Shown here piece after piece: positions 17,034 to 25,770 of a stretch of DNA of 64,000 bases (within the stretch, counting starts at the first letter, position 1; each line of letters opens with the position of its first letter). The notes beneath the pieces are model-generated. The model was not told the DNA's origin, did no database searches, and saw only the letters and a program-made list of their open reading frames with translations. The position numbers were made by a program, and so were the translations under genes. The stretch comes from Bacteroidota bacterium (GTDB lineage: Bacteria > Bacteroidota > Bacteroidia > Cytophagales > Cyclobacteriaceae), in contig JAFEAM010000021.1 in NCBI GenBank assembly GCA_018266395.1, positions 62,001 through 126,000 on the forward strand, written 5' to 3'.

Positions 17034-19433
17034 ATGAATCTACTCAAGAAACTCCTCCTCTACGTTGTCATTTTTATTGTTGTAGGTGTAATCGCTCTGT
17101 ATGCCTACTTACAAACAACCGGTCCGGACTATGAAGGCACCCTGACACTGGACGGACTAAAGCAAGAGGTAACGGTACGCTATGATAAGTACGGGGTTCC
17201 CCATATTGAAGCCGCCAATGAAGAGGATGCCTACTTTGCACTTGGCTATGTACACGCGCAGGACCGGCTCTTCCAGATGGAAATGCTCAGACGCGCTGCA
17301 GCAGGAAGGTTATCTGAAATTCTTGGAAATAAATTAATGGCGACCGACAAGCTTTTCCGCACCTTGGGGATCAACCAGTTCGCAGAGGAGCACAGCAAAA
17401 AGTTTCTTAGCAGTGATACCGCCGCCTATCAGCGCGCATCCTTTGCTTACCTCAAAGGCCTCAATGCCTTCGTCAGGAATGGCAAGACCCCTCTGGAATT
17501 CTCCATCATCGGCATTCCAAAGGAAGAGTTCACTCCCAGAGACATTTACCTCGCACTGGGTTTCATGTCCTTCACTTTTGCGGAAGGTTTACGTGTTGAC
17601 CCCGTACTTGAGAAGATCCGGACAGAATATGGCGACGAATACCTGAAAGACCTTGCGGTTCAAACTCCGTCAACCGCTGTCCGCATCAGAAGCTACAAAG
17701 GCGAAGTCATGCCGCACCACCAGGATTCCCTGATATCCTATTTGCAGGAAGCACTTAATAATATCCCCATGCCGCTTTGGTCGGGTAGTAACGGTTGGGT
17801 CATTGCGGGCAGTCGCACCCAATCAGGCAAGCCCATTCTGGCCAACGACACACACATCGGATTTGCGCAGCCTGCAGTCTGGTACGAGGCTCATCTCGAA
17901 TATCCGGGATCCAGTTTCTATGGACATCATATTGCAGGTGTTCCATTTGGATTTCTCGGGAACAACCGGTTTGCCGGTTGGGGTCTGACCATGTTTGAAA
18001 ATGATGACATGGATTTCTACTATGAATCGATCAACCCCGAAAATCCAGGACAGGTCCAATACAAAGGCCAATGGCAGGAACTGGATACACGTGAAGAAGT
18101 CATAAAGGTGAAAGGAGAAGCTGATGTCACCATCACGGTGAAGGAAACTCCACATGGTCCCATCATCAACGACATCATGGGCGACCTTGTAACTGCCAAA
18201 CAACCTGTTTCTCTCTGGTGGCTGCTCACGCATGATACGAACGAGGCCTTGTCAGCAGCTTACCGACTGAATCATCTTTCTTCTTTTGAAGAAGCTCAGT
18301 CCGTGGCAGCGGCATTTTCAGCGCCTGGCCTCAATGTCATGTATGCTGATGTGGACGGCAACATTGCTTGGTGGGCCGTGGCCAAGCTTCCGAAAAGGCC
18401 AAAGCATGTAGTCAGCAAGTTCTTCCTCGACGGCGCCAGCGGCAAAGATGATTTCGATGGCTACTACGATTTTTCGAAAAACCCGCAGGCATTCAACCCG
18501 TCCTGGGGTTATGTCTACTCCGCCAACAACCAGCCTGATAGCGTAGACGGTGTGCTCTATCCAGGTTATTACTATCCCCGCTCCCGCGCAGGCAGAATTG
18601 TGGAATTGATCAGCGAAAACAAAAAGTGGACGGTAGATGATGTAAAGCGGGTTAACCTGGACGTGGTATCCCGGATGCATGTCGACATTGCAAAGGAAAT
18701 GGCGGCGCATCTTCAGCAACTGAACCGGCAAGACCTGAAAGACCTGATTGACATCCTCTCTGCCTGGAACGGCGACCATCAGATGAATGACATTGCCCCA
18801 TCCATCTATTACAACTTGCTGGGCCACTACATGGCGTTAGCTATGAAAGATGAATTGGGTGAAAAAGCATACCAGTCTATCCTCAAGACATCAATCACTA
18901 AGAATTCCTTTGACCTCCTACTCACGAATAAAAACTCTCCATGGTGGGACATCGTGACCACAAAAGACAAAAAGGAGACGCGTGCCGATATCATGAGTCT
19001 GGCCGCTGACCGCACCATCGCCAATCTTCAAAGAACATCAGGGCCCAACCCTTCCGACTGGACTTGGAGTAAGATTCATGCTGTGAATCATCCTCACCCG
19101 CTGGGTGCCGTAAAGCCACTTGACAAATTCTTTAACGTGGGGCCCATCCCTGCTCCCGGAGGTAGCGAAGTAATCAACAACCTGCACTTCACCATTGATA
19201 CTACAGGCTATTTTACTTCAGATGGCGGTCCCGCGCTTCGCAAGATTACCGACTTTGCCGACCTGGATCACGGTGTAACCGTTTCACCCACAGGGCAGTC
19301 CGGCAACAGGATGAGTCCCCATTATTCGGATCAGGCTCAAATGTATGTCAATGGCGAATCACGGCTGATGATGATGAATGGTGAGGAAATCAGGAAAGAA
19401 GCAACGTCAGTGCTGGTGTTGAAACCGCGCTAA
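17034..19433 (+). CDS. penicillin acylase family protein (Ntn hydrolase, S45)
   Basis: 799 residues from the ATG at 17034. An upstream in-frame start at 16983 is rejected because MNLLKKLLLYVVIFIVVGVIALYAYL forms the anchor. The precursor has the A-chain block VRYDKYGVPHIEAANEEDAYFALGYVHAQDRLFQMEM. The self-cleavage site is Gly251-Ser252 in WSGSNGWVIAG, making Ser252 the N-terminal nucleophile of the B chain. GGPALRKITDF and SGNRMSPHYSDQ near the C-terminus are conserved in the family. Members hydrolyse N-acyl amides such as acyl-homoserine lactones or beta-lactam side chains; the natural substrate here is unknown. It probably faces the periplasm. Confidence 0.93.
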   Translation: MNLLKKLLLYVVIFIVVGVIALYAYLQTTGPDYEGTLTLDGLKQEVTVRYDKYGVPHIEAANEEDAYFALGYVHAQDRLFQMEMLRRAAAGRLSEILGNKLMATDKLFRTLGINQFAEEHSKKFLSSDTAAYQRASFAYLKGLNAFVRNGKTPLEFSIIGIPKEEFTPRDIYLALGFMSFTFAEGLRVDPVLEKIRTEYGDEYLKDLAVQTPSTAVRIRSYKGEVMPHHQDSLISYLQEALNNIPMPLWSGSNGWVIAGSRTQSGKPILANDTHIGFAQPAVWYEAHLEYPGSSFYGHHIAGVPFGFLGNNRFAGWGLTMFENDDMDFYYESINPENPGQVQYKGQWQELDTREEVIKVKGEADVTITVKETPHGPIINDIMGDLVTAKQPVSLWWLLTHDTNEALSAAYRLNHLSSFEEAQSVAAAFSAPGLNVMYADVDGNIAWWAVAKLPKRPKHVVSKFFLDGASGKDDFDGYYDFSKNPQAFNPSWGYVYSANNQPDSVDGVLYPGYYYPRSRAGRIVELISENKKWTVDDVKRVNLDVVSRMHVDIAKEMAAHLQQLNRQDLKDLIDILSAWNGDHQMNDIAPSIYYNLLGHYMALAMKDELGEKAYQSILKTSITKNSFDLLLTNKNSPWWDIVTTKDKKETRADIMSLAADRTIANLQRTSGPNPSDWTWSKIHAVNHPHPLGAVKPLDKFFNVGPIPAPGGSEVINNLHFTIDTTGYFTSDGGPALRKITDFADLDHGVTVSPTGQSGNRMSPHYSDQAQMYVNGESRLMMMNGEEIRKEATSVLVLKPR

Positions 19434-19438
19434 CGAGT

Positions 19439-20221
19439 CTATTCAAAGAAGAGATAGCGACCACCTGATTTGGCATTCTCATAGATCACAGGCTCCAGCT
19501 GAAAGGCTTGCTTGACATGCTCTGCAGTGAGCACTGTTGAAGGGACACCTGCTGACAATACTTTTCCATTGTGAAGCAGGAGGATGTGATCGGCAAAACG
19601 GGATGCGAGGTTCAGATCATGGACCACACCTACAATCACAAGTGATGATTGACTCAAGAGTTGGCGCAGTTGGTGCATGAAAGCAAACTGATAATGAACG
19701 TCAAGAAAGGTGAGCGGCTCATCCAGGAGAAGGTAACGGCTCTTGCCTACTTCAGGGTACCAAATTTGTGACATCACCCGCGCAAAGTGCACCCGTTGTC
19801 TTTCGCCTCCGCTCAGGGTGAGATAATTACGGTCGCGGAAATCCAGTACATCAAAGAGTGTCATAGCTTCCTTCACCGCCTCGATGTCATGAGGACCAGG
19901 CTTACCGACAAAGTGTGGGTACCTTCCCATCATCACCACCTCCTCCACCGTCAGCGGGAATGCCATGTCAATGTTCTGTGACAGCACAGCCCTGAATTTT
20001 GCAAATGACTCGAGGCTGATTCCCAATGCGTCAACCCCGTCAAACGATACGCTGCCGGTCTGCGGCTTCAGTTGTTTGCACAACACCTTGATCAATGATG
20101 ATTTGCCTGCACCATTCGGTCCCACAATGAGGTTCATCTTGCCAGCAAGAAATTCGGCGTTGATACCCTCAAGGAGTGTTTTGCTGCCGGCAGTGGCCGT
20201 GATGTCACGAACGGCTATCAT
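19439..20221 (-). CDS. hmuV: heme ABC transporter ATP-binding protein
   Basis: 260 residues. Walker A is VGPNGAGKSS, the signature LSGGERQRVHFARV, Walker B YLLLDEPLTFLD and the switch His is in VVHDLNLAS. GRYPHF and the insert between signature and Walker B (MSQIWYPEVGKSRY) are typical of HmuV. It powers the HmuU permease to bring heme, or a similar iron compound, into the cytoplasm. It is the third gene of an hmuT-hmuU-hmuV order, separated from hmuU by 75 nt. No TonB heme receptor is adjacent. Confidence 0.93.
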   Translation of the reverse strand: MIAVRDITATAGSKTLLEGINAEFLAGKMNLIVGPNGAGKSSLIKVLCKQLKPQTGSVSFDGVDALGISLESFAKFRAVLSQNIDMAFPLTVEEVVMMGRYPHFVGKPGPHDIEAVKEAMTLFDVLDFRDRNYLTLSGGERQRVHFARVMSQIWYPEVGKSRYLLLDEPLTFLDVHYQFAFMHQLRQLLSQSSLVIVGVVHDLNLASRFADHILLLHNGKVLSAGVPSTVLTAEHVKQAFQLEPVIYENAKSGGRYLFFE

Positions 20222-20296
20222 GGAGTATAGTTATATAGTCTTGCGTCCCTCTGCATGTCAGTAATTTCCCGAATCGTCATCATTGGCAGTCTGCTT

Positions 20297-21325
20297 TCAG
20301 AAATAGTATTGATTCCTTCTCAACAGGGTAATAAATACCGGAACACCCACCAACGAAGTGACAATGCCGATTGGCAATTCCGCCGGTGCCAGCAGCAAAC
20401 GGGCAGCCAGATCGGCAAGGCTAAGGACAATGCCTCCCAAAAGCGCACTGCCGATCAAGAGATACCGATTGTCTGATCCGCCTGTGAGACGCAATAAATG
20501 CGGAACGACCAGTCCCACAAAACTGATGACCCCCGTAAAAGAAGTGGCCGCAGCAATAAGTGCCACATTGATGGCCATAATAACGATTTGAAGATGCCGC
20601 ACATTGATGCCAAGATATTGCGCCTCATACTCTCCCATCATCAGTGCATTGAGATGGCGCGTGTAACGAATTCCTAGAATCAAACACATGGCACCCACCA
20701 AGGCAATGATGGCGACAGAATTCCAGTTCGCCCCCGACAGTGTTCCCAGGTTCCAGAAGGTGATGGACCGTGCCTGGGGATCGCGGGCAATGTAAGAAAG
20801 GAATCCAACGCCACTCAGGAAAATGGCATTGATTGCGATGCCTGTAAGCAAGAGGGAGACTACCGAACTTCGGCCCTCGCTCCGGTTGGCTGACAAGAAG
20901 AACACCAATGCGGTTGAAAGCGCTCCGCCGATGGCCGCAGCCAGAGGCAAGGTCCATGTACCTGCATGAAATTGAAACGTGGCTCCCAGCACAAAGTATA
21001 GTGAAGCGCCAAATGCTGCGCCCGATGAAGTTCCAATCAGACCCGGTTCTACAATAGGGTTGCGGAATAGTCCCTGCATCAGTACCCCCGATACAGACAG
21101 GCAGGCCCCTACAACAACACCCGCAATGGCACGGGGGAACCGGATGTCCATGAAAATTCTTTCGTTGAGGCTGAGTTCACTGCCGTCGAATGTTTTTGCG
21201 ATCGCACCTTGAATCTCATTCAGCGAGATTACAATGGCTCCAAACTTAAGCGACAGCAAAAAGGTCAACAGGAGGACGATCCCCAGAATCAGATAAACGG
21301 CTGAGCGTTTACTTTGCGCCTTCAT
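20297..21325 (-). CDS. hmuU: FecCD/BtuC-type iron (heme) ABC permease
   Basis: 342 residues with about ten transmembrane helices. Family stretches include RFPRAIAGVVVGACLSVSGVLMQGLFRNPIVEPGLIGTSSGAAFG, the coupling and cavity region of BtuC/FecCD permeases, and the C-terminal GVISFVGLVVPHLLRLTGGSDNR. It forms the inner-membrane channel used with HmuT and HmuV. Its start lies inside the end of hmuT (17-nt overlap), which supports coupled translation. Confidence 0.93.
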   Translation of the reverse strand: MKAQSKRSAVYLILGIVLLLTFLLSLKFGAIVISLNEIQGAIAKTFDGSELSLNERIFMDIRFPRAIAGVVVGACLSVSGVLMQGLFRNPIVEPGLIGTSSGAAFGASLYFVLGATFQFHAGTWTLPLAAAIGGALSTALVFFLSANRSEGRSSVVSLLLTGIAINAIFLSGVGFLSYIARDPQARSITFWNLGTLSGANWNSVAIIALVGAMCLILGIRYTRHLNALMMGEYEAQYLGINVRHLQIVIMAINVALIAAATSFTGVISFVGLVVPHLLRLTGGSDNRYLLIGSALLGGIVLSLADLAARLLLAPAELPIGIVTSLVGVPVFITLLRRNQYYF

Positions 21326-22184
21326 TACGGTGAACGAGTTCCTGGAGCATCATCACATTCTCACCGGTGCGGGGGCCGACATAGACCATGTCATGTTCTT
21401 CCACGCGATAGATGCGATCGCTTTTGGCAGCCTTTGTTCCGGCTACGCCAGGCAGCGCTTTGATCTGATCCAGGGTGCCCAGTTTGTCATAGCCGAAGTC
21501 CGTCAGAAGAATCACATCCGGATCGGCCTGCGCAATAATTTCTGCCGAGAGTTGCTGCATACCGCGTTCTCCTTTGAGCGGAATCTCACCGCCGGCCCAC
21601 TCAATCATTTTTCCTCCGGTTGAGTTGCTCATCAGTGTCAGGTACACATTGTTGGCGCGGCCATAATGGATAATCACAACCTTCGGCTTTGTGGTATAAT
21701 TCTTTTGCTGAGCGAGGGCCTTCTCCATGTCACTGTCAAGCTTCCTGTTCAGCGAATCGGCCTGCTTCTCGCGATGGAAATATTGCCCCATTTCAGTAAT
21801 CAGACCCTTGGTGCTCTCAATGTCTTCGCCTTTGTTGTCAAATACTTTCATGGGTATCTTCAAGTCCGCCAACTGTTTCATCACATTCTCCGGTCCAACA
21901 TTGTTATCGTGAATGATCAATGTGGGCTTTGTTGACAGGATACCTTCGGCACTAAGCGCGCGGTGATATCCAACAGTTGGGATAGACTCGATTTCAGGTG
22001 GGTAGGTACTGGAAAGGTCGACCCCTACCAGGTTCTGCTGAGCTCCCAGGGCGTAAATGATTTCATTGTATTGTTTGGCGATGCAAACGATGCGTTCAGC
22101 ATTGTCTTGTTTCTGCTCTTTATTGGCGAAACGGCCGCAGGCAGCAGCAAGAAAGAGAAGAGCAATAATCGTGACCCTTTTCAT
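21309..22184 (-). CDS. hmuT: heme/iron ABC transporter substrate-binding lipoprotein
   Basis: 291 residues with a lipobox (LLFLAAACGRF), so it is anchored in the envelope. The fold is the two-lobed class III binding protein with a long connecting helix: RIVCIAKQYNEIIYALGAQQNLVGV, then HYGRANNVYLTLMSNSTGGKMIEWAGG and DPDVILLTDFGYDKLG. It delivers heme or ferric ligand to HmuU. It is first in its operon and is preceded by a perfect 12-nt palindrome at 22209-22220 that may be an operator. Confidence 0.9.
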   Translation of the reverse strand: MKRVTIIALLFLAAACGRFANKEQKQDNAERIVCIAKQYNEIIYALGAQQNLVGVDLSSTYPPEIESIPTVGYHRALSAEGILSTKPTLIIHDNNVGPENVMKQLADLKIPMKVFDNKGEDIESTKGLITEMGQYFHREKQADSLNRKLDSDMEKALAQQKNYTTKPKVVIIHYGRANNVYLTLMSNSTGGKMIEWAGGEIPLKGERGMQQLSAEIIAQADPDVILLTDFGYDKLGTLDQIKALPGVAGTKAAKSDRIYRVEEHDMVYVGPRTGENVMMLQELVHRNEGAK

Positions 22185-22208
22185 TTTTGAATTTGAGGCC
22201 GAAATATA

Positions 22209-22220
22209 TGAGAATTCTCA
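22209..22220. promoter_or_regulatory. perfect palindrome upstream of hmuT
   Basis: TGAGAATTCTCA is a perfect 12-nt inverted repeat, 24 nt upstream of the hmuT ATG. On the minus strand it is followed at once by TATATTTC, one base off the TAnnTTTG promoter box. The position suits a repressor site for an iron- or heme-responsive regulator. This is an inference; the sequence is not a standard Fur box. Confidence 0.4.
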
Positions 22221-22278
22221 GCGCCGATAAACGATAAATCAGCAATCCACTATCTTCATATACCCAAACCCCAATCTC

Positions 22279-22977
22279 ATGGAAAATCAGACTCCCCTTT
22301 CTATTGAATCCGCCATTGCCGAAACCCAGCGCTTCATGGTCAAAGTCTATAGTTGGATGAGTTTTGCACTCATCGTAACGGGGCTGGTGGCCATGTATGT
22401 GGCCGGGTCGCAAGCGCTCCTCAACCTGATATTTGGAAACACATTCATCTTCATTGGACTCATCATTGGTGAGTTGGTTCTCGTGGGTGCCCTTGCGGGA
22501 TGGGTGAATAAGATGTCTGCGAATACAGCTACATTGATCTTCCTGGTTTATGCCGCAATCAATGGCCTCACCTTCGCTGCCATCTTTCTGCTCTATACTG
22601 CAGAATCGATTGCCACCACCTTCTTCATAACCGCCGGCACATTTGGCGCCATGAGTATTTACGGTTATACAACCAAGTCGGATCTCTCCGGCTGGCGCAA
22701 CACGCTTATGATGTGTCTCTTCGGGTTGGTGATCGCATCGGTGGTTAATATTTTTCTGGGCAGTTCGGTGCTATACTGGGTAACCACCTATATGGGTGTT
22801 CTCATCTTCGTCGGACTGACTGCCTACGATACCCAAAAGATCAAGAATATGAACATCATCGGCAACGAAGGCACCGATGAAGACAAGAAGGAGGCCATCA
22901 TGGGCGCGTTGACGCTCTATCTTGATTTCATCAACCTGTTTCTCTACTTGCTCAGGCTATTCGGGAGGAGGAAATAG
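22279..22977 (+). CDS. Bax inhibitor-1/YccA family membrane protein
   Basis: 232 residues with seven hydrophobic helices. The family opening (QRFMVKVYSWMSFALIVTGLVAMYVA), the central VYAAINGLTFAAIFLLYT and the ending GALTLYLDFINLFLYLLRLFG are all present, including the conserved acidic residues of the last helix pair. TMBIM proteins leak Ca2+ or H+ or modulate membrane proteases (YccA with FtsH). It is the first plus-strand gene after the divergent hmu operon and is followed 12 nt later by another membrane protein. Confidence 0.95.
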   Translation: MENQTPLSIESAIAETQRFMVKVYSWMSFALIVTGLVAMYVAGSQALLNLIFGNTFIFIGLIIGELVLVGALAGWVNKMSANTATLIFLVYAAINGLTFAAIFLLYTAESIATTFFITAGTFGAMSIYGYTTKSDLSGWRNTLMMCLFGLVIASVVNIFLGSSVLYWVTTYMGVLIFVGLTAYDTQKIKNMNIIGNEGTDEDKKEAIMGALTLYLDFINLFLYLLRLFGRRK

Positions 22978-22989
22978 AACTACAATTAT

Positions 22990-23559
22990 ATGAAGGCCGG
23001 TACTGCAGCGGCTGGGGTTCTCCTGGCAGAAGCCGTCATAATCGCGGTGGTCTTTGCACTTCATCATGAGACCATTGCTTCATTGCAGTTGGTTACCCGT
23101 TATTCAGGACGGTTGTCTCTCCTGCTTTTTCTTTTCATCATTGTGCTTTACCCCGGAAATATTTCTTTGCTTCAGAATATACTGTCAACGAAGTTCCTGC
23201 TCGTATTTGCATTGGCCCACTTCGTTCACCTGGTCGAATTGCTGGTCTATCTGAATGCCGCAGACATCTTTCCGGCTCCGTATCGCCTCGCCGGAGGGTT
23301 CATGGCCTACCTCATAATTTTTGTGGCACCATGGGTTCAATACCAGATGGATGAGCAAAGGTTTTCTTCCGAAGTCTTCAGCCGGTTCATGGTGGTCTAC
23401 CAGATTTATGTATGGTTTGTCTTTCTCATGACTTACGTGGGACGGGTCGCCGGAGGTTTGCCGGGTGGCGGAAGTGCCGACCTGCTCCACTTTGTACTGC
23501 TTGGATTTGTCAGCGCCATCATGGTATTCAAACTGATTCAAATAATCAAAAGGAAATGA
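22990..23559 (+). CDS. multi-pass membrane protein of unknown function
   Basis: 189 residues with five or six hydrophobic segments and conserved-looking histidines (HHET near the first loop; LAHFVHLVELLVYL in the third helix). The layout of Arg, Gly and His in RYSGRLSLLLF and HFVHLVEL recalls ferric-reductase-like or heme-binding membrane proteins, but the match is weak and I do not assign it. Its stop overlaps the start of the sulfatase gene (ATGA), so the two are translationally coupled. Confidence 0.75.
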   Translation: MKAGTAAAGVLLAEAVIIAVVFALHHETIASLQLVTRYSGRLSLLLFLFIIVLYPGNISLLQNILSTKFLLVFALAHFVHLVELLVYLNAADIFPAPYRLAGGFMAYLIIFVAPWVQYQMDEQRFSSEVFSRFMVVYQIYVWFVFLMTYVGRVAGGLPGGGSADLLHFVLLGFVSAIMVFKLIQIIKRK

Positions 23560-24854
23560 GAATATTCATTGTTGTCATTGCTGCGCTTCTTTCCATGTCC
23601 TGTCAGAAAGATCGCCGGCCCAACATCATCTATATTATGGTTGACGACATGGGTTATGGTGACCTGAGTTGCTTTGGTCGGAAAGATTACCAGACTCCTG
23701 TTCTTGATGCCTTTGCGAAAGAGGGAGTACGGCTTACCAATGCATACGCTGCATGTGCGATTTGCACGCCTACGCGGGTAGGATTCATGACAGGCAGGTT
23801 CCCGGCGAGAAATCCAATCGGATTGCGTGAGCCATTACTTATGGACTCGACTGACATTCACATCGGGTTGGACCCCAAGACGCCCACCATCTCTTCTTTG
23901 CTAAAGGAAGCGGGCTATTCAACCGCCCTGATCGGCAAGTGGCACCTCGGCTTTGAGCCTCCCTACTTGCCACTGAATCACGGATTCGACTATTTCTTTG
24001 GCATCACCGCAGGGGGTGCCGATTATGTGAGTCATCATTATGATGGCAACCCGACTTTATTCGAAAATGACCAGCCGGTGGAAGAGCAGGGTTATCTCAC
24101 AGACTTGATTACCAATCACGCTATTCAGTTTCTCAAAGGCGAAGGCAGAACCCACCCCTTTTTTCTGAGTTTGCAGTACACCGCACCCCACTGGCCCTGG
24201 CAAAAGCCCGGTGACATGGCGCTCCCGGATTCAGTTGGAATGAAAGTCGGCGGAAGTGCGGAAGTCTATGCGGCAATGGTCACCAGCCTGGACCAGAATA
24301 TCGGCAGGGTGTTGAGCTTCCTGAAGGAAGAGGATTTGGAGGACAATACCATCGTAGTGTTTACCAGCGACAATGGCGGAGAGAAGTTTTCGAATATGGG
24401 CATCTATCGCGGCGGCAAGTTCCAGTTGTGGGAAGGGGGCATTCGTGTCCCGGCAATGGTGCGCTGGCCAGGAAAAATAACACGTGGCACAGAAAGCAAT
24501 CAGGTAGCCGTAACCATGGACTGGACGGCTACACTTTTGAAGGCTGGCGGCGTTAAACTGGACAACCTCAACCTTGACGGAGTGGATCTGATGCCGCAGT
24601 TAATGGATGGCGCTTCCGACATTGCACGCAAACTTTATTGGCGAGTAGCCAATCGTACTCCTTATGCCGCCTTCACAAGCGGATCATGGAAGTACCTGAA
24701 GGAAAAGGACACGGAATATCTGTTCAACCTGTCAGAGGACCCTACCGAAAGCCATGACCTCAAAGACGAACATCCGGAACGATTCCAAAAGATGAAGTCA
24801 TCCTATGATTCCATGAACAGCCAGATGCTGGCGCCGTATTTGTTTCCGAAGTAG
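23556..24854 (+). CDS. sulfatase lipoprotein, formylglycine-dependent
   Basis: 432 residues starting at MRIFIVVIAALLSMSCQK, a lipoprotein signal with Cys16. An upstream in-frame start at 23412 lies inside the previous gene and is rejected. The active-site Cys70 sits in C-T-P-T-R, the sulfatase signature whose Cys is oxidised to formylglycine. The calcium-binding DDMGYGD and FTSDNGG motifs and the GKWHLGF and HWPWQKP blocks are present. It should remove sulfate from a sugar or aryl ester at the cell envelope. No polysaccharide lyase or SusCD pair is beside it. Confidence 0.93.
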   Translation: MRIFIVVIAALLSMSCQKDRRPNIIYIMVDDMGYGDLSCFGRKDYQTPVLDAFAKEGVRLTNAYAACAICTPTRVGFMTGRFPARNPIGLREPLLMDSTDIHIGLDPKTPTISSLLKEAGYSTALIGKWHLGFEPPYLPLNHGFDYFFGITAGGADYVSHHYDGNPTLFENDQPVEEQGYLTDLITNHAIQFLKGEGRTHPFFLSLQYTAPHWPWQKPGDMALPDSVGMKVGGSAEVYAAMVTSLDQNIGRVLSFLKEEDLEDNTIVVFTSDNGGEKFSNMGIYRGGKFQLWEGGIRVPAMVRWPGKITRGTESNQVAVTMDWTATLLKAGGVKLDNLNLDGVDLMPQLMDGASDIARKLYWRVANRTPYAAFTSGSWKYLKEKDTEYLFNLSEDPTESHDLKDEHPERFQKMKSSYDSMNSQMLAPYLFPK

Positions 24855-25374
24855 GTGATGATTCCATTCAAAATTCATCTCTTCTTTATTCAAAATTTAA
24901 TAAAGCTAGCCGCTGGCTCACCGGCGTCTGGCATGCGAAAACCGGCTACACTTTACCCGAAAATAATTTTCAAATTCCCGCGACCTTTTCAACCTTATCT
25001 GCGTTATTAGCCTGATTTCGCAGAATGGTGGATGTTTCAGAGAAGAAACCTGCCATTCTGAAACAACAGAAAACCTAATAATTAGAGCGTATTCACGCTT
25101 TTCCAGGAGCTAAACATCCAAATCAGCTCAAAACCGCAATCAGAAGCCATCGAGAACGGAGAATCCACGGACAGTTCACAGTGGATTAACAGTCCCGTTG
25201 GCCACGGCAATTGAACATCGAGTGCGCACATTCAAAACAGTGCATGACTGATTGGTTATTGCTCATTGAATTTTCTGATTCTTTGCTGTGGAGTTCAAAT
25301 CCCAGGTGCCGATTCAATCGGGAATAAGTAATCCGAAATGAATCTGCAACTGCATTATCCTTTTAGCGCACAGG
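24855..25374. other. 520-nt gene-free interval
   Basis: No reading frame with a recognisable protein is found here. The stretch is more AT-rich than its flanks and carries the stem-loop at 25021-25060. It separates the sulfatase stop from the convergent VOC gene stop. A GTTCAAATC sequence near 25296 looks like a tRNA T-loop but has no matching stem. It may hold an uncharacterised RNA, a decayed gene or transcription-end signals. Confidence 0.5.
25021..25060. other. stem-loop with two perfect arms
   Basis: CAGAATGG at 25021-25028 pairs with CCATTCTG at 25053-25060. Inside, GTTTC at 25034-25038 pairs with GAAAC at 25045-25049 around a 6-nt AGAGAA loop. The outer flanks TTTC and AAAC add weak pairing. 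It lies 166 nt after the sulfatase stop and has no T-run, so it is not a normal terminator. Confidence 0.4.
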
Positions 25375-25770
25375 TCAGACCCTGCTTTGTATTTGCCATA
25401 CATGTCCATTGGGATCTTTAACAATTCCCTGCCTGTATCCATAGTCAAAATCCTGAATCGGGGAAACCAGTTCTGCTCCAGCATTCACCGCCTTTGCCAT
25501 CAACGCGTCAGGGTCTGTTGTGAAGAGTCCTATTCTGACGGTAGTGCCCTGGCAATGCTCAGGCGCAAGCTCACCTTGCGCTTGCTTCGCTTCATGCATA
25601 TGAAACAACGCTCCCTGAATTGACATCTCTACAACATGGATACTGCCATCACTGTTGGAAAACCTTCTTAGTTCCTTAGCTCCAAAAGCTCGCTGATAGA
25701 AACTGATATCCCTCAGGCCATTCCTGAAGAATAACTCGGGTGCAAAGAATGCCAAACTCTTGTCCATCAT
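25375..25770 (-). CDS. VOC family protein (glyoxalase/PhnB-like)
   Basis: 131 residues of paired beta-alpha-beta-beta-beta modules: FAPELFFRNGLRDISFYQRAFGAKEL opens it and YGYRQGIVKDPNGHVWQIQSRV closes it, the latter holding the usual metal or substrate residues. The function within the vicinal oxygen chelate superfamily cannot be fixed (resistance, isomerase or dioxygenase-like). Its start overlaps the stop of the upstream dehydrogenase gene by 4 nt. Confidence 0.85.
   Translation of the reverse strand: MMDKSLAFFAPELFFRNGLRDISFYQRAFGAKELRRFSNSDGSIHVVEMSIQGALFHMHEAKQAQGELAPEHCQGTTVRIGLFTTDPDALMAKAVNAGAELVSPIQDFDYGYRQGIVKDPNGHVWQIQSRV

Noticed and set aside
23412-23555. Longer N-terminus for the sulfatase
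   Set aside because: It lies wholly inside the upstream membrane-protein gene in another frame, and the downstream ATG at 23556 gives a perfect lipoprotein signal.
25291-25312. GTTCAAATC resembling a tRNA T-loop
   Set aside because: The flanking bases do not form a 5-bp T-stem (only three of five positions pair, one of them a wobble) and no acceptor, D or anticodon arm is visible.
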